Assembly (NCBI RefSeq): GCF_949774925.1
Contig: NZ_OX458932.1
Span: 1,612,001 to 1,676,000, forward strand
Length of the DNA stretch: 64,000 nt
Reading direction: 5' to 3'
Origin: Candidatus Methylacidiphilum fumarolicum
GTDB taxonomy: Bacteria; Verrucomicrobiota; Verrucomicrobiia; Methylacidiphilales; Methylacidiphilaceae
Position numbers and translations under genes: made by a program. Shown in pieces: positions 1-9,451 of the stretch; positions within the stretch are counted from its first letter, which is position 1, and each line of letters starts with the position of its first letter. The notes below the pieces were generated by a model, which worked only from the letters and a program-made list of their open reading frames with translations, was not told the DNA's origin and ran no database searches.

Positions 1-2062
1 CAGCTTTTTTGAATTCTTTTCTCCAGATTTTAAGGATCTCTTGAAGCCGCAGCTTCCTTTCTTTTCTTGGAGTAAGAGTAATAAATAGAGCCCCAAAGTT
101 AACTTGTCCTCCACTATACCCGCCTATACTGCTGAAGACATGGGCCACATAAGGTTGTTTTTTAAGATACTCTTCAAGAAAGCGGACTCTTTCACCGGTA
201 TGTGCCAGAGAAGAACCAACAGGAGTTTCAATCCGGATTAAAGCTATACCCATGTCTTCGGAAGGAGAGAGTTCCTTATGGAGAGCGGGAAAGAGCCGAA
301 GGGAGAAGAAAAATATCAAAAAAGAAACGCTCACCACTAACCATCTTTTTTGAAGGGCAAGCTTTAAGAGATTTCTATAGATTCGAGCAAATTTCCAAAA
401 AACCCTGTCAAGCCAAACTTCGAAATAATTCTTTTTTTCTTCTTTCCCTACATTTAAAAATTCAGCCACACGCATTGGCGCAAGCGTCAAGGCCTCTAAA
501 AGCGAAATGAGAACAGCTACACTTAAAGCCACACCAAACTGAGACAAAAATTTTCCGACCACTCCACCTACAAAAAGAATTGGACAAAAAACCGCAACGA
601 TCGAGAGAGTAGCAGCAAGAGCAGCAAACGACACCTCATTGGCTCCATCCAGAGCTGCAGTCTGCGGGTCTTTCCCTAAATTTTTATGTCTTGTGATGTT
701 CTCCAACACCATAATGGAATCATCGACAACAATCCCAACAGCAAGAGACAAAGCCAAAAGCGTAAAAAAATTAAGTGTGTATCCCAGGAATTTGAAAAAA
801 ATAAAACTACCTAGAATTGAAATAGGAATGGAAAAGAGAACATTTAATGTTGTCCGAAAAGAACCAAGAAAAAGCAAACAGACAGAAGCAGTAAAAAATA
901 TAGTTAGTAAAAGAGTAAATTCTGTTTCATGAACGGCTTCCTGAGTATACACCGAAGAATCAAAACGCGGTCCGATTGCCATCCCTGCGGGCAGATCTTT
1001 TTTAAGCTCTTTGACAAGTTCTTTAACTTCTTTAGCCACAGCAATTTCATTAAACCCCCTAAGCTTCTGAATACCCAAGCCGATGGCCGGTTGGCCATCA
1101 CTACGAGAAAGCCGGGTAAGATCCATAATCCCATCTTCAACGGAAGCCACCGTTGATAAAGGAATATAAACGGAAGAAGCTCCCCGCGTATTGGAAAGCA
1201 AATTTGATGCTGCACTTGTCATTGCTGGATTGGTTAAAAACTGATTGCTTCCAGCACCTGTAACCCCCATTCCCCCTCCCTGACTGCCACCAATCCCGGT
1301 GATAGGAATGCCACTAGCTCCCGCAGCCCTATGGTTCAATGCTAAAGACTGCATTTCGTATTCTGATCTAGCTTCTCCCATAATCCTCACATTGATTTCA
1401 TTGGTTTTGCTTTCCAAATAACCTGCTCCAAGCTCAATATTTTCTGCCTGAAGCATGTCACGAATGTCGGTGGGAGAAATCTGCAATTGATTAAGTCTTT
1501 TTCTATCCAACCATATTCTCAAATTCCTGTCCGCCCAGCCCCCAAGTTGAATATCGCCTATGCCATGAACAAGCATAAACCGATCCCGGATATACTTATC
1601 AACATATCGAACAAGGTCTTTAAGAGGTCTATCCCATGTGACAGCAAGCCAAAGGATTGGACTATCATCCTGATTGATTTTAAAAATTTGGGGCGGATTA
1701 ACATCGGTGGGAAGACGAACGCTTCGGACCTTAGCATTAACTTCCTGTAAGGCTGCATCGATATTTTTATCGATATAAAATTCTAATTTAATATTGGCTA
1801 TCCCTGGAAGCATAGTCGATTCGATGTCTTTGATTCCTTGGACAGATACAAGTACATTTTCCAAAGGATCAACAATCTCAGATTCCATGACTTCTGGTGC
1901 TGCCCCAGGCCACTGGGTGACTACGGTAATCACGGGATAAGTGACATCTGGAAATCTACTTATCCCAAGAGAAAAAAGAGAGAGTAGCCCAAAAAAGACC
2001 AATGCTGCCATAAGCATCCAAGCTGCTACAGGTCGGCGAATCGCAAATTCTGGAAAGCTCAT
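1..2062 (-). CDS. RND efflux permease, HAE1-like (3' end beyond window)
   Basis: Inner-membrane subunit of a proton-driven RND pump that would expel small hydrophobic or toxic compounds. The frame is open from an ATG at 2062 to the window edge, giving about 687 residues, so the C-terminal third is missing because of the window and not because of a mutation. The N-terminus has the family hallmark (SFPEFAIRRPVAAWM, then a first membrane helix). The proton-relay pair in TM4 is visible as VVDDSIMVLEN, followed by further membrane helices and the start of the second periplasmic loop. It lies 36 bp downstream of a second RND permease on the same strand. Two tandem permeases resemble the MdtB/MdtC arrangement, but that pairing is inferred. 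A glycine-rich insert lies in the first periplasmic region (about 1240-1320). Confidence 0.9.
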   Translation of the reverse strand, partial: MSFPEFAIRRPVAAWMLMAALVFFGLLSLFSLGISRFPDVTYPVITVVTQWPGAAPEVMESEIVDPLENVLVSVQGIKDIESTMLPGIANIKLEFYIDKNIDAALQEVNAKVRSVRLPTDVNPPQIFKINQDDSPILWLAVTWDRPLKDLVRYVDKYIRDRFMLVHGIGDIQLGGWADRNLRIWLDRKRLNQLQISPTDIRDMLQAENIELGAGYLESKTNEINVRIMGEARSEYEMQSLALNHRAAGASGIPITGIGGSQGGGMGVTGAGSNQFLTNPAMTSAASNLLSNTRGASSVYIPLSTVASVEDGIMDLTRLSRSDGQPAIGLGIQKLRGFNEIAVAKEVKELVKELKKDLPAGMAIGPRFDSSVYTQEAVHETEFTLLLTIFFTASVCLLFLGSFRTTLNVLFSIPISILGSFIFFKFLGYTLNFFTLLALSLAVGIVVDDSIMVLENITRHKNLGKDPQTAALDGANEVSFAALAATLSIVAVFCPILFVGGVVGKFLSQFGVALSVAVLISLLEALTLAPMRVAEFLNVGKEEKKNYFEVWLDRVFWKFARIYRNLLKLALQKRWLVVSVSFLIFFFSLRLFPALHKELSPSEDMGIALIRIETPVGSSLAHTGERVRFLEEYLKKQPYVAHVFSSIGGYSGGQVNFGALFITLTPRKERKLRLQEILKIWRKEFKKA

Positions 2063-2098
2063 GATTCCTCTTTGCTTACAAAATCACAGTCAATAGGC

Positions 2099-5000
2099 TT
2101 AATCCTTTTTCTCTACTAAACTTTCTTCTTCTTTTCCAACAGGAGCAGTCTGAGGCTGGATCAAAAAGGGCCTAGACTTTTCAAAACGAGAAAGTAAAAG
2201 ATAAGCTGCAGGCACAACAAACAACGTAAATACCGTTGAGACAGCAATGCCGCCAAGTAAGGTAATCGCCATGGGGATACGGCTTTCAGCCCCAGGGCCT
2301 AAGGCAAGAGCCGGAGGGATGGCGGCAGCAATCGTCGCCATCGAAGTCATAAGGATAGGTCTCAGCCGAATTGGGGCCGCTTCTAATATGGCCTCTTTAA
2401 TAGAGAGCCCTTTATACCTAAGCTGATTTGTAAACTCAACCAAAAGAATCGAATTTTTCTTGGCAATACCCATTAACAAAACAAGGCCAATCATACTGTA
2501 AAGGTTGATGGATTGGTGAGTAAACCATAGAGCCAACAGAGCCCCACTCAAACTAAATGGTAAGGCAAGGAGCACAGAAAAAGGATGGACAAAACTGTTA
2601 AACTGGGAGGCTAAAACCATGTAGGCGATGACAACGCCAACCCAAATAGCGAAGACAAGGCTTTGGAATGTTTCCTCGAAGGAGGCAGCTCCACCACTCA
2701 GAAAAAGTCTATAGCCTTTGGGAAGATTTTTGCTGCATATCTTTTTAGCCACTACCAAGGCTTGAGCCTGGGATTTTCCAGAAGCAACATTCGCAAAGAT
2801 AGTAATTGCTCTTTCTCGCATTTTTCTTGTCAGTGTTTGATAGGTTTGGACAGTCTGAAGCTTAGCTACGGAAGTTATGGGCATGAACTCATTGGTATTG
2901 GTTCGGATCCCCAACCGGGCGATATCTTCTGGTCCTACTCTTTCATCGCCCCGTAACCTTATCCGGATATCATACCGTCTTTCTCCATTAGTGAATTGTC
3001 CTTGGGCGATGCCTCCAATGGCGATCGCTACTGTATTAGCAATGTTCTGAATGGGAATCGAACAAGCATTTGCTGCAAACCTATCGGGATAGACTCTGAC
3101 TTCAGGCATTCCATCTCTAAAGTCTGTGTCCAGATCAACAAAATAGCCGCTTTTTTTCATTTCTTCGATGTCTTCCTGTACTATTTTTTCCAGCACTTTG
3201 TAGTCTTCCCCACGAATAGTTAATTCGATAGGAAATCCCCTCCCAGTGGTAAATCCTCGAATGGAAAGATCTTGTGGGGTAGCCCGAAGATCCTTAAGCT
3301 TATTTAATTCTTCTCTTAAGGTGTCCATCAAAATCCTTTGAGAAAGTACCCTTTCTTTTTTATCTTTTAAGGTGACATAAATAGTTCCAACATTGACTTC
3401 GCTGTCTACAAGATTCCCATCAGTCGCTCCTGTCCTTTGAATCATTCCTCCGACTTCGCCAAAGACTTTCTCGACTTCTTGATGCGAAAGAATGAGTTTT
3501 TCACATTCTTTGAGCTTTTCTTCGGTATAGTAAATCGACGAGCCTACCGGGGTTTGAATCCGAATAATGAAAGAAGATTCGTCTTGAGTGGGAATCAGTT
3601 CCTGAGGTAGAAAACTGAAAAGCTTCAACGAATAAAGAAAAACACTTAAAGCTCCCAGGATCACAAGCCAGGGATAAAAGATACAAAACTTCAAAAGATA
3701 CTTATACACTTTGGCAAGACTTTTGAAGGAGTAATCGACGATATAGGCTAAGCCTTTTCTTTGGTAAGAGTCATCCATAATTTGGGAACAGCGCATAGGT
3801 GTTAGGGTGATGGCTTCCAACAGCGAGAGGGCTACTGCAGCCGAAATCGTAAGACCAAATTGATAAAAATACTTGCCTATGACCCCCTTCATAAAAGCAA
3901 CAGGAAGAAAAATGGCGATAATAGCCACAGTAGCAGCCATAGCAGCAAAGGTGATTTCTCTAGCCCCATCTCTGGCTGCCATCACCCTTGTCTTTTTCAT
4001 ATCCCGATGCCTATAGATATTTTCAAGAACCATGATCGCGTCATCGACAATAATCCCAATGGCCAAGGAAAGGCCAAGGAGAGTAAAGAAATTCAAAGTA
4101 AAACCTAAAAAGTAAATGACAATAAAGGTTCCAAGAACAGAAGTGGGTATAGAAAGCAACACATTAAGGGTGGCAGTCCAGCTTCCGAGGAACAGATAAC
4201 AGACCAAGCTGGTGATAACAGCTGAAAGCCCAAGGGTAAATAAGGTTTCCTTAATCGAATCTTCTATATGTTTTGTTCTATCATAGACTACGCTGAGATG
4301 GATTCCTTTTGGAAGAAAGGGTTGAATTTCCGATAACTTTTTTTTGACCAATCGAGCCACTTCCACGGAATTTGCTCCGGGTTGCTTTTTTATACCGACA
4401 CCAATAATAGTCTGTCCATTGCTAGCCGCAATGCGTCGAATATCATCCAATCCGTCCTCTACCTTTGCTACATCCTTTATCCGTATGTTCGATCTATAAA
4501 TGAGTTCTGAGCCCCTTTTTTTAATTTGAATATTGCCTACTTCTTCAGGACTTAGTCCTTCACCCATGGCTCTCACATTGAATTGCTTATGTGGGTTTTC
4601 AAGATCCCCTGCAGCCACTTCCACGTGTTCCTGCATGATCGCCGTTTGAAGATCTTGAACGGTCAATTGGTACTGCGCCAACTTTTTACTATCCGCCCAA
4701 ATTCTTAAATTTCTGACATTATACCCAGCTAAGACAATCTGACCAACACCTGGAACAATTTGTAACTCGTCATGCAGCACAAGATCCACAAAAGTGACAA
4801 GATCATGAAGAGTCTTGTGCTCTCCAAAGACTCCAACCAATAAAATAGGCTGCTCTTCAGGATTATCTTTGACAAGAATTGGTTGTGGAACAGGAGTAGG
4901 GACCTGTTGCATGCCCACCTGCTGAGTTGGATCCATTGGTAATTTGACCGAGCTTATCTTCGATTGTACTTCGGTCAAGGCTGAATCGATGTTCCTGCCA

Positions 5001-5290
5001 AGTTCAAACTCTAAGATGATGGATGCCTGCCCCAATTGAATATAGGAACTTATCCCTTTAAGCCCTTGTGCCGAAATCACTGCTTGTTCAATGGGATCGA
5101 CAAGTTCTGTTTCAAGAATTTCGGGAGAAGCCCCATTCCATTGCAGGTTTATAGTAATAATCGGGAAATCGATCTCAGGAAGCTGACTAATTCCTAATCT
5201 AAAAAGAGCAACAATACCAAAAAAAATTAACCCAATCATCAACATCCACGCAAATACAGGCCTGCGAATGGAAAGATCAGAAAGGGTCAT
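2099..5290 (-). CDS. RND efflux permease, HAE1/AcrB-like
   Basis: Full-length 1063-residue inner-membrane RND transporter, the usual length of the family. The N-terminal motif SDLSIRRPVFAWM leads into TM1. The TM4 proton-relay aspartates are in GIIVDDAIMVLENI. A second set of membrane helices (SINLYSMIGLVLLMGIAKKN and following) mirrors the first half, reflecting the internal duplication of RND proteins. It shows HAE1-type (multidrug) features and not the heavy-metal CzcA type, although substrate cannot be read from sequence. It is probably co-transcribed with the next permease, 36 bp downstream. No periplasmic adaptor (membrane fusion) protein is encoded between here and the TolC-type gene at 6664-8208, so the adaptor must lie beyond the left edge or elsewhere. 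Confidence 0.95.
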   Translation of the reverse strand: MTLSDLSIRRPVFAWMLMIGLIFFGIVALFRLGISQLPEIDFPIITINLQWNGASPEILETELVDPIEQAVISAQGLKGISSYIQLGQASIILEFELGRNIDSALTEVQSKISSVKLPMDPTQQVGMQQVPTPVPQPILVKDNPEEQPILLVGVFGEHKTLHDLVTFVDLVLHDELQIVPGVGQIVLAGYNVRNLRIWADSKKLAQYQLTVQDLQTAIMQEHVEVAAGDLENPHKQFNVRAMGEGLSPEEVGNIQIKKRGSELIYRSNIRIKDVAKVEDGLDDIRRIAASNGQTIIGVGIKKQPGANSVEVARLVKKKLSEIQPFLPKGIHLSVVYDRTKHIEDSIKETLFTLGLSAVITSLVCYLFLGSWTATLNVLLSIPTSVLGTFIVIYFLGFTLNFFTLLGLSLAIGIIVDDAIMVLENIYRHRDMKKTRVMAARDGAREITFAAMAATVAIIAIFLPVAFMKGVIGKYFYQFGLTISAAVALSLLEAITLTPMRCSQIMDDSYQRKGLAYIVDYSFKSLAKVYKYLLKFCIFYPWLVILGALSVFLYSLKLFSFLPQELIPTQDESSFIIRIQTPVGSSIYYTEEKLKECEKLILSHQEVEKVFGEVGGMIQRTGATDGNLVDSEVNVGTIYVTLKDKKERVLSQRILMDTLREELNKLKDLRATPQDLSIRGFTTGRGFPIELTIRGEDYKVLEKIVQEDIEEMKKSGYFVDLDTDFRDGMPEVRVYPDRFAANACSIPIQNIANTVAIAIGGIAQGQFTNGERRYDIRIRLRGDERVGPEDIARLGIRTNTNEFMPITSVAKLQTVQTYQTLTRKMRERAITIFANVASGKSQAQALVVAKKICSKNLPKGYRLFLSGGAASFEETFQSLVFAIWVGVVIAYMVLASQFNSFVHPFSVLLALPFSLSGALLALWFTHQSINLYSMIGLVLLMGIAKKNSILLVEFTNQLRYKGLSIKEAILEAAPIRLRPILMTSMATIAAAIPPALALGPGAESRIPMAITLLGGIAVSTVFTLFVVPAAYLLLSRFEKSRPFLIQPQTAPVGKEEESLVEKKD

Positions 5291-5396
5291 AAAAAGATCA
5301 ATTTATCGTTTTATCTCTAAGACATCAGAATCCATCCATAAACAAATTTGTTTATTTGAAAATATAGCGTGTTTTGTCTTTAGTGGGAAAAAATAG

Positions 5397-5903
5397 CTAT
5401 CGAGGTGGTTGAGAACCTGTGGCCAAAGCTGAAACAAAAGGAGGTACAGTAATCCCCGTAGCAGGAACAAATTCATTTTTTGTTTTTGAATAGCTTATTC
5501 CAGAGGTTGGACCAAATCGTCCTAGTCCAATATATGTCGAACCCAAATAGCTGGTAGAAATCATTATTGTTGCCGAACCAGGCCTATTGCCTTGTAGAAA
5601 TTGGCCAGAGGTAAATTTCGTATAACTAGGGAAAACCGATTCTCGGAGATGACGGATTCCATGGAGGCCTGCAGGGTAACTTTTATAAGAAGGGAAGAGA
5701 GGATTAGCCGCTTTTGTTGTGGATGCTGAGCGATAAAGTTTTATCTTTTCAGTTGTTGGATGGGGTAGCTTCAGTCCTCTTGTATGTCCAAACCCTCCTC
5801 TCCCTCCCCCCCCTCGAGCCATACTAGAGGTGGCTACAGAAAAAAACAAAAGGCCAAAAAGAATCGAAAAATAAATTTTAATTCTCTGATACTCAAAAGC
5901 CAT
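5397..5903 (-). CDS. Small secreted glycine-rich protein, unknown function
   Basis: A 168-residue protein I do not recognise. It begins with about 10 polar residues, then a hydrophobic stretch (IYFSILFGLLFFSVATSS) ending in a plausible signal peptidase site at SSMA-RG, so it is probably exported. A glycine- and arginine-rich segment (GGGGRGGFGHTRG) follows directly. The rest is rich in Ser, Thr, Tyr, Pro and Phe with no cysteines, suggesting an extracellular or surface location. It sits between the ECF sigma factor gene and the RND permease genes on the same strand, with a 64 bp gap to the sigma gene and 106 bp to the permease. It could be a target of that sigma factor, which is inference. 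The coding call rests on the signal peptide and the clean frame. Confidence 0.6.
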   Translation of the reverse strand: MAFEYQRIKIYFSILFGLLFFSVATSSMARGGGGRGGFGHTRGLKLPHPTTEKIKLYRSASTTKAANPLFPSYKSYPAGLHGIRHLRESVFPSYTKFTSGQFLQGNRPGSATIMISTSYLGSTYIGLGRFGPTSGISYSKTKNEFVPATGITVPPFVSALATGSQPPR

Positions 5904-5967
5904 GCTTCCTTCTGTTCAATCTATTATATAGGAAAACCAGATTTTCTGGAAAAAGTTTTTGCTTTCC

Positions 5968-6564
5968 TCAGTCTTTTCTATTGCTGCTGCTGCTTGCTTC
6001 CCATTTTTGAAAAGCCACTCTTAAGGTTTCTCTTGCTCTAAAAAGTAGGGATTTTGTGGCTGGAATACTCACCCCAAGAATCCTTGCTATTTCATCATAA
6101 GAAAGGTCCTCATAGCTTTTCAATATGACTGCTAATCGTTGTCTTGGAGGTAAGCCATCGATGATCTTTTCTATCCATTCCATTTGCTCTTGCTTAACGA
6201 GCTGGTCCAAAGGAGACATTGCCGACTGATAGGTAGCTATATCTTTATCTTCGCCATTTTCCGTCACAAGAGGGGAAGATTGGATCTCCTTTTTTCGAAA
6301 TTGATTGAGAACCAATCTTCGTAAGATCGTGTATAACCAGGTCCTTAGTTTTGCCCTTGGTTCATAGCGACCTGCGGCTCTATAGGCTTGAAGAAAAACT
6401 TTCTGAGTTATTTCTTCGGCTAGAAACTTATCTTTTAACATTTTCAGTGCGGCTCCATAAATCGCTTGATAATGTCTTTGTACAAGAAGACCATAGGCTC
6501 CATCATCCCCCTTTGCCGTCATTGCCATCAATTCAGAATCGCTATATTCCATATTTTTCTCCAT
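5968..6564 (-). CDS. ECF-type RNA polymerase sigma factor (sigma-70 family)
   Basis: A 198-residue extracytoplasmic-function sigma factor that redirects RNA polymerase to a small regulon. Region 2 occupies about residues 25-95: the core-binding helix (LLVQRHYQAIYGAALKML) and the -10-recognising segment (AKLRTWLYTILRRLVLNQFR). Region 4 lies at about 135-185, with the -35 helix-turn-helix DLSYDEIARILGVSIPATKS. Regions 1.1 and 3 are absent, as is normal for this class. No anti-sigma factor is adjacent: upstream is the TolC-type gene and downstream a small secreted protein. A GAGGAGG stretch lies about 18 bp upstream of the chosen ATG; a second in-frame ATG 12 bases further in is possible. Its placement among efflux genes suggests an envelope-stress role, which is inference. 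Confidence 0.93.
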   Translation of the reverse strand: MEKNMEYSDSELMAMTAKGDDGAYGLLVQRHYQAIYGAALKMLKDKFLAEEITQKVFLQAYRAAGRYEPRAKLRTWLYTILRRLVLNQFRKKEIQSSPLVTENGEDKDIATYQSAMSPLDQLVKQEQMEWIEKIIDGLPPRQRLAVILKSYEDLSYDEIARILGVSIPATKSLLFRARETLRVAFQKWEASSSSNRKD

Positions 6565-6663
6565 TACAGGTCATTACTTGTCCTCCTCTAGACAATCGTT
6601 TTATCATCTTAAAAAGGCTCAGCGCTCCGCACAAGTAAAAAATTTTGAATCACCCCAAAGCCC

Positions 6664-8208
6664 TTACCTTGATAACATTTGAGAAGGATCGATTGGCTGG
6701 AGTTCTGCAGGTTGCGTTTTGATAATTTTTTGAACTGGCATCGCAGATCCTTCTGGATTCCTAGGTACTGTGCCTGCAGCCACAAAGAGGTTAACCAATT
6801 GCATCCTCGCCCCCATTTCGGCTTGAAATAGATTGAGTCTGGCTGTTTGATAGGTATTTAAAGCAACAAGAACATCCAGCAAAGCGGCTACTCCTCTTTG
6901 AAAATCATCTCTCTGGGCAGCGTAATAAAGGGCCCCCACCTCTGTTTCCTCTCTCAATTGTACCACTTGACTGATTGCGGCATTAAAGAGAGCAAAGGAA
7001 ATACGCACATTTTCATCCGCTTGCCTTTTCAAATCTTCCAATTGCAATTGCACTTGATGCACAAGGGCTTCTTGTTGTCTGATCGTTGAGGTATATAGAC
7101 CGCCATTGAAGATGGGCATCGAAGTGATCACGTTGACATTCCAGACATTTGGGACAGGTGGGTCATGAGTCAACAGATAAAAGCCGTTAACAGAGATGGT
7201 GGGACCAAGCATACCTCTGGCAACAGCCAGTCCAGCTTTTTGAGCACGTAGCAGTTGGACTTGAGCCAATACATCGGGCCTAGAACCAACCTGGGCAAGA
7301 TACTCTTCTAAGTTCTTTGTTGAAGGCAGGCTTTGGGTGTCTTTTATGTTTATTTTTTCAGGTGGAATCCCCAGATAATAGGTAAGGAGGGCCAGAAACT
7401 GATTATAGAAACCTTTGTAATTTTCTCTTTGAGCTACGGTTGCCGCTAAATTTGTTTGTGTTTGGAACACATCGGCTGGCCTCGATCTTCCAATTTTTTG
7501 TCTATACTCTAATTCATTGACTAGAGCCTGCAGAATATCAATCTGATCGTTCAATATGGCGATACTCCCCTCGTACATCAAAGCACTATAGAAAGCTGAA
7601 GCTAGATTAGCATAGAGAAGTTGATAATCCCTTTCCATATGATAAGCGGAGTAAGCGGCAGTCGCCCTAGCCGCATTAAGCCGGTTGACATTCTGGAAAC
7701 TGTTGAAAATAGTCCATGTACCACTGAGGGAATTTAAGGAAAAGTAAGTACTTGGTGCTACTCCAAAGGCTATTCCCCCTAAGGTTGGAGCAAAGCCAAC
7801 ACTATTTTGAAAACTTTGTTCATTTAAGAAAGAGACTTGAGGATAAAATTGAGCAAGCGTCTGGGATACGACAGCCTGCTGAGCAATCATACCCTGATAG
7901 TCTATCTTTAGCTGATTCCACCTTGCGGCTGCAAGTTGGAAACATTGAAAAAGGTCTAGTGCTGTTTTATCGGTTAGTTTGTGAGCAATCGGAGAAACAG
8001 CTTTCAGCAATTCCTCAAGAGGAGGGGTATAGGAAGGAGCAATTCTACCCGGAACAGGTTGACTAATAGGAGGCAGTGCTCTTGGCGGTGGTTTGCCTTC
8101 TTCCATTGCAGAAACTTGCGCTTCCACCGCCTGAAGCTTTTCTTCAGCTAATGATAGGATTAGTGGACTGAGGAAGAACCAAAGGACAATTAATACAACC
8201 ATGACCAT
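6664..8208 (-). CDS. TolC-family outer-membrane efflux channel
   Basis: A 514-residue outer-membrane channel for tripartite efflux or type I secretion. The N-terminus is hydrophobic (MVMVVLIVLWFFLSPLILSLA), consistent with a Sec signal peptide. A proline-rich linker follows, then two long alpha-helical repeats with TolC-type strand-helix boundaries: LPSTKNLEEYLAQVGSRPDV near the middle and RQADENVRISFALFNAAISQ in the second repeat. The helical segments are rich in Ala, Gln and Leu, as expected for the periplasmic barrel. The two RND permeases downstream on the same strand are its likely partners. It is divergent from the nuclease gene at 8369, with a 160 bp AT-rich spacer that probably contains both promoters. 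Confidence 0.93.
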   Translation of the reverse strand: MVMVVLIVLWFFLSPLILSLAEEKLQAVEAQVSAMEEGKPPPRALPPISQPVPGRIAPSYTPPLEELLKAVSPIAHKLTDKTALDLFQCFQLAAARWNQLKIDYQGMIAQQAVVSQTLAQFYPQVSFLNEQSFQNSVGFAPTLGGIAFGVAPSTYFSLNSLSGTWTIFNSFQNVNRLNAARATAAYSAYHMERDYQLLYANLASAFYSALMYEGSIAILNDQIDILQALVNELEYRQKIGRSRPADVFQTQTNLAATVAQRENYKGFYNQFLALLTYYLGIPPEKINIKDTQSLPSTKNLEEYLAQVGSRPDVLAQVQLLRAQKAGLAVARGMLGPTISVNGFYLLTHDPPVPNVWNVNVITSMPIFNGGLYTSTIRQQEALVHQVQLQLEDLKRQADENVRISFALFNAAISQVVQLREETEVGALYYAAQRDDFQRGVAALLDVLVALNTYQTARLNLFQAEMGARMQLVNLFVAAGTVPRNPEGSAMPVQKIIKTQPAELQPIDPSQMLSR

Positions 8209-8332
8209 TGCCCTTTTTATAACAAAGAAAACTAAACTTTATCCAAAAATTTTGTTTTTTTTCCCTTTTTTTATCTCCGTTTTTCTAAAAATTCAATTAA
8301 ATAGAAAAGTACCGTTTTTTTTCTTTTTAAAA

Positions 8333-8338
8333 TATAAT
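8333..8338 (+). promoter_or_regulatory. Candidate -10 box of the YhaM-like gene
   Basis: A perfect TATAAT hexamer lies 30 bases before the ATG at 8369, in the AT-rich divergent spacer 8209-8368. No convincing -35 hexamer is seen 16-18 bases further upstream, so the call is weak. Confidence 0.3.
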
Positions 8339-8368
8339 TTTACTATCAAAATCGAGTTTTGAGATCCG

Positions 8369-9451
8369 ATGCAGACGGAAGAAAAAATAAAGAGCCTTAG
8401 CGAACTTTCTGAAAGAATAGGACAAATTGAAAGTTTAAGTGGGAATATTCGCTGCCAACTAGTATCAACAAAAGAATCTACTACCCGAAATGGTTCTTTT
8501 TTCCTGGATATAGAAATAGCAGACCATTCAGGAAACAAAAAAATTAAAATATGGCAGGAATCAAAAGCCTATGCTTCTTTTTTAACACTGCCCAAGAACG
8601 CCTTTGTCGAATTTTCAGCGACTTTTCGCAATAGCTCTTATGGTTTGCAAGCGATTGTCCATACGCTGAGGGTTTTAAGCCAAGAAGAAATACAAGAACT
8701 TCTTGAACAAAACCAAAATGCTGAAATTCAAGCGGATTGGGAATTGCTTCAAAAAAAAATAGATTCCATAGCAGATCCTCGCCTTTGTCGCTTATGTTCC
8801 CAATTTCTAATCGACTATGGAGAAAGATTAAAAAGGGCAGCAGCTGCTAGAGAATACCATCATAATTTCCGTGGTGGCTTGCTCAGACATGTATGCCAAA
8901 TGATCCAAGCTGCCGAAGGATTGATGGCAGCTTATCCTGGGTACAACTGGGACCTTATCAAAGCGGGGATCCTTTTCCATGATTGTGGAAAACTCTGGGA
9001 AAACGATTTTCAAGAACAGGGATTTGTCATGAAAAGAAGCAAAACAGCCGAACTCATTGGACATATCCCAATAGGGGTAGAAATTGTCAACTCCTTATGG
9101 AGAAGCCTGCAACATAGGGAGGAATTTCACAGAGCGTTGATTCCCCCTTCGGATCTGGTCCGAGTCCATCTCCTTCACTTAATCGTTGCCCATCACGGTC
9201 TTAGAGAATATGGCTCACCTGTGACCCCAAGAACTCCAGAGGCTTGGATTCTCCATATCCTCGATAATCTGGATGCAAAATTAGAGATGTTTCGTTGCGC
9301 TTATGAAGAGGGAAAAGAAGTCGTTCCTGGAATCTTTGAAAGAAGGCCTCCTCTAGAAGGCTATCCTATTGCTCCCTTAGGCAAGTATACACCTAACCCA
9401 ATGCCCTTAGAACAGACCGAGGAGACCTCACCAGAAAACCTTATTGATTAA
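8369..9451 (+). CDS. YhaM-like 3'-5' exoribonuclease (OB-fold plus HD domain)
   Basis: A 360-residue protein with the architecture of YhaM: an N-terminal nucleic-acid-binding OB-fold (about residues 20-105, with RNGSFFLDIEIADHSGNKKI) and an HD phosphohydrolase domain (about 160-310). Metal ligands are visible as HH at 164-165, H174 in GGLLRH, H204-D205 in LFHDCGK and the HH of VAHHGLREYG. YhaM homologues in Firmicutes are metal-dependent 3'-5' exonucleases acting on RNA and single-stranded DNA; the same activity here is inferred from family membership. The stop codon overlaps the end of the convergent purC by 11 bp, so the two transcripts are complementary at their 3' ends. The last 30 residues are Pro-rich and probably disordered. 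Confidence 0.88.
   Translation: MQTEEKIKSLSELSERIGQIESLSGNIRCQLVSTKESTTRNGSFFLDIEIADHSGNKKIKIWQESKAYASFLTLPKNAFVEFSATFRNSSYGLQAIVHTLRVLSQEEIQELLEQNQNAEIQADWELLQKKIDSIADPRLCRLCSQFLIDYGERLKRAAAAREYHHNFRGGLLRHVCQMIQAAEGLMAAYPGYNWDLIKAGILFHDCGKLWENDFQEQGFVMKRSKTAELIGHIPIGVEIVNSLWRSLQHREEFHRALIPPSDLVRVHLLHLIVAHHGLREYGSPVTPRTPEAWILHILDNLDAKLEMFRCAYEEGKEVVPGIFERRPPLEGYPIAPLGKYTPNPMPLEQTEETSPENLID

Noticed and set aside
904-1215. 103-codon minus-strand frame beginning MQHQICF
   Set aside because: It lies inside the RND permease gene in another frame, while the permease frame is open across the whole stretch.
1-2062. The first RND gene as a pseudogene
   Set aside because: The frame is continuous to the window edge; it only lacks a stop because the window ends.
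2663-2956. 97-codon plus-strand frame
   Set aside because: Antisense shadow of the full-length RND permease; no recognisable motif.
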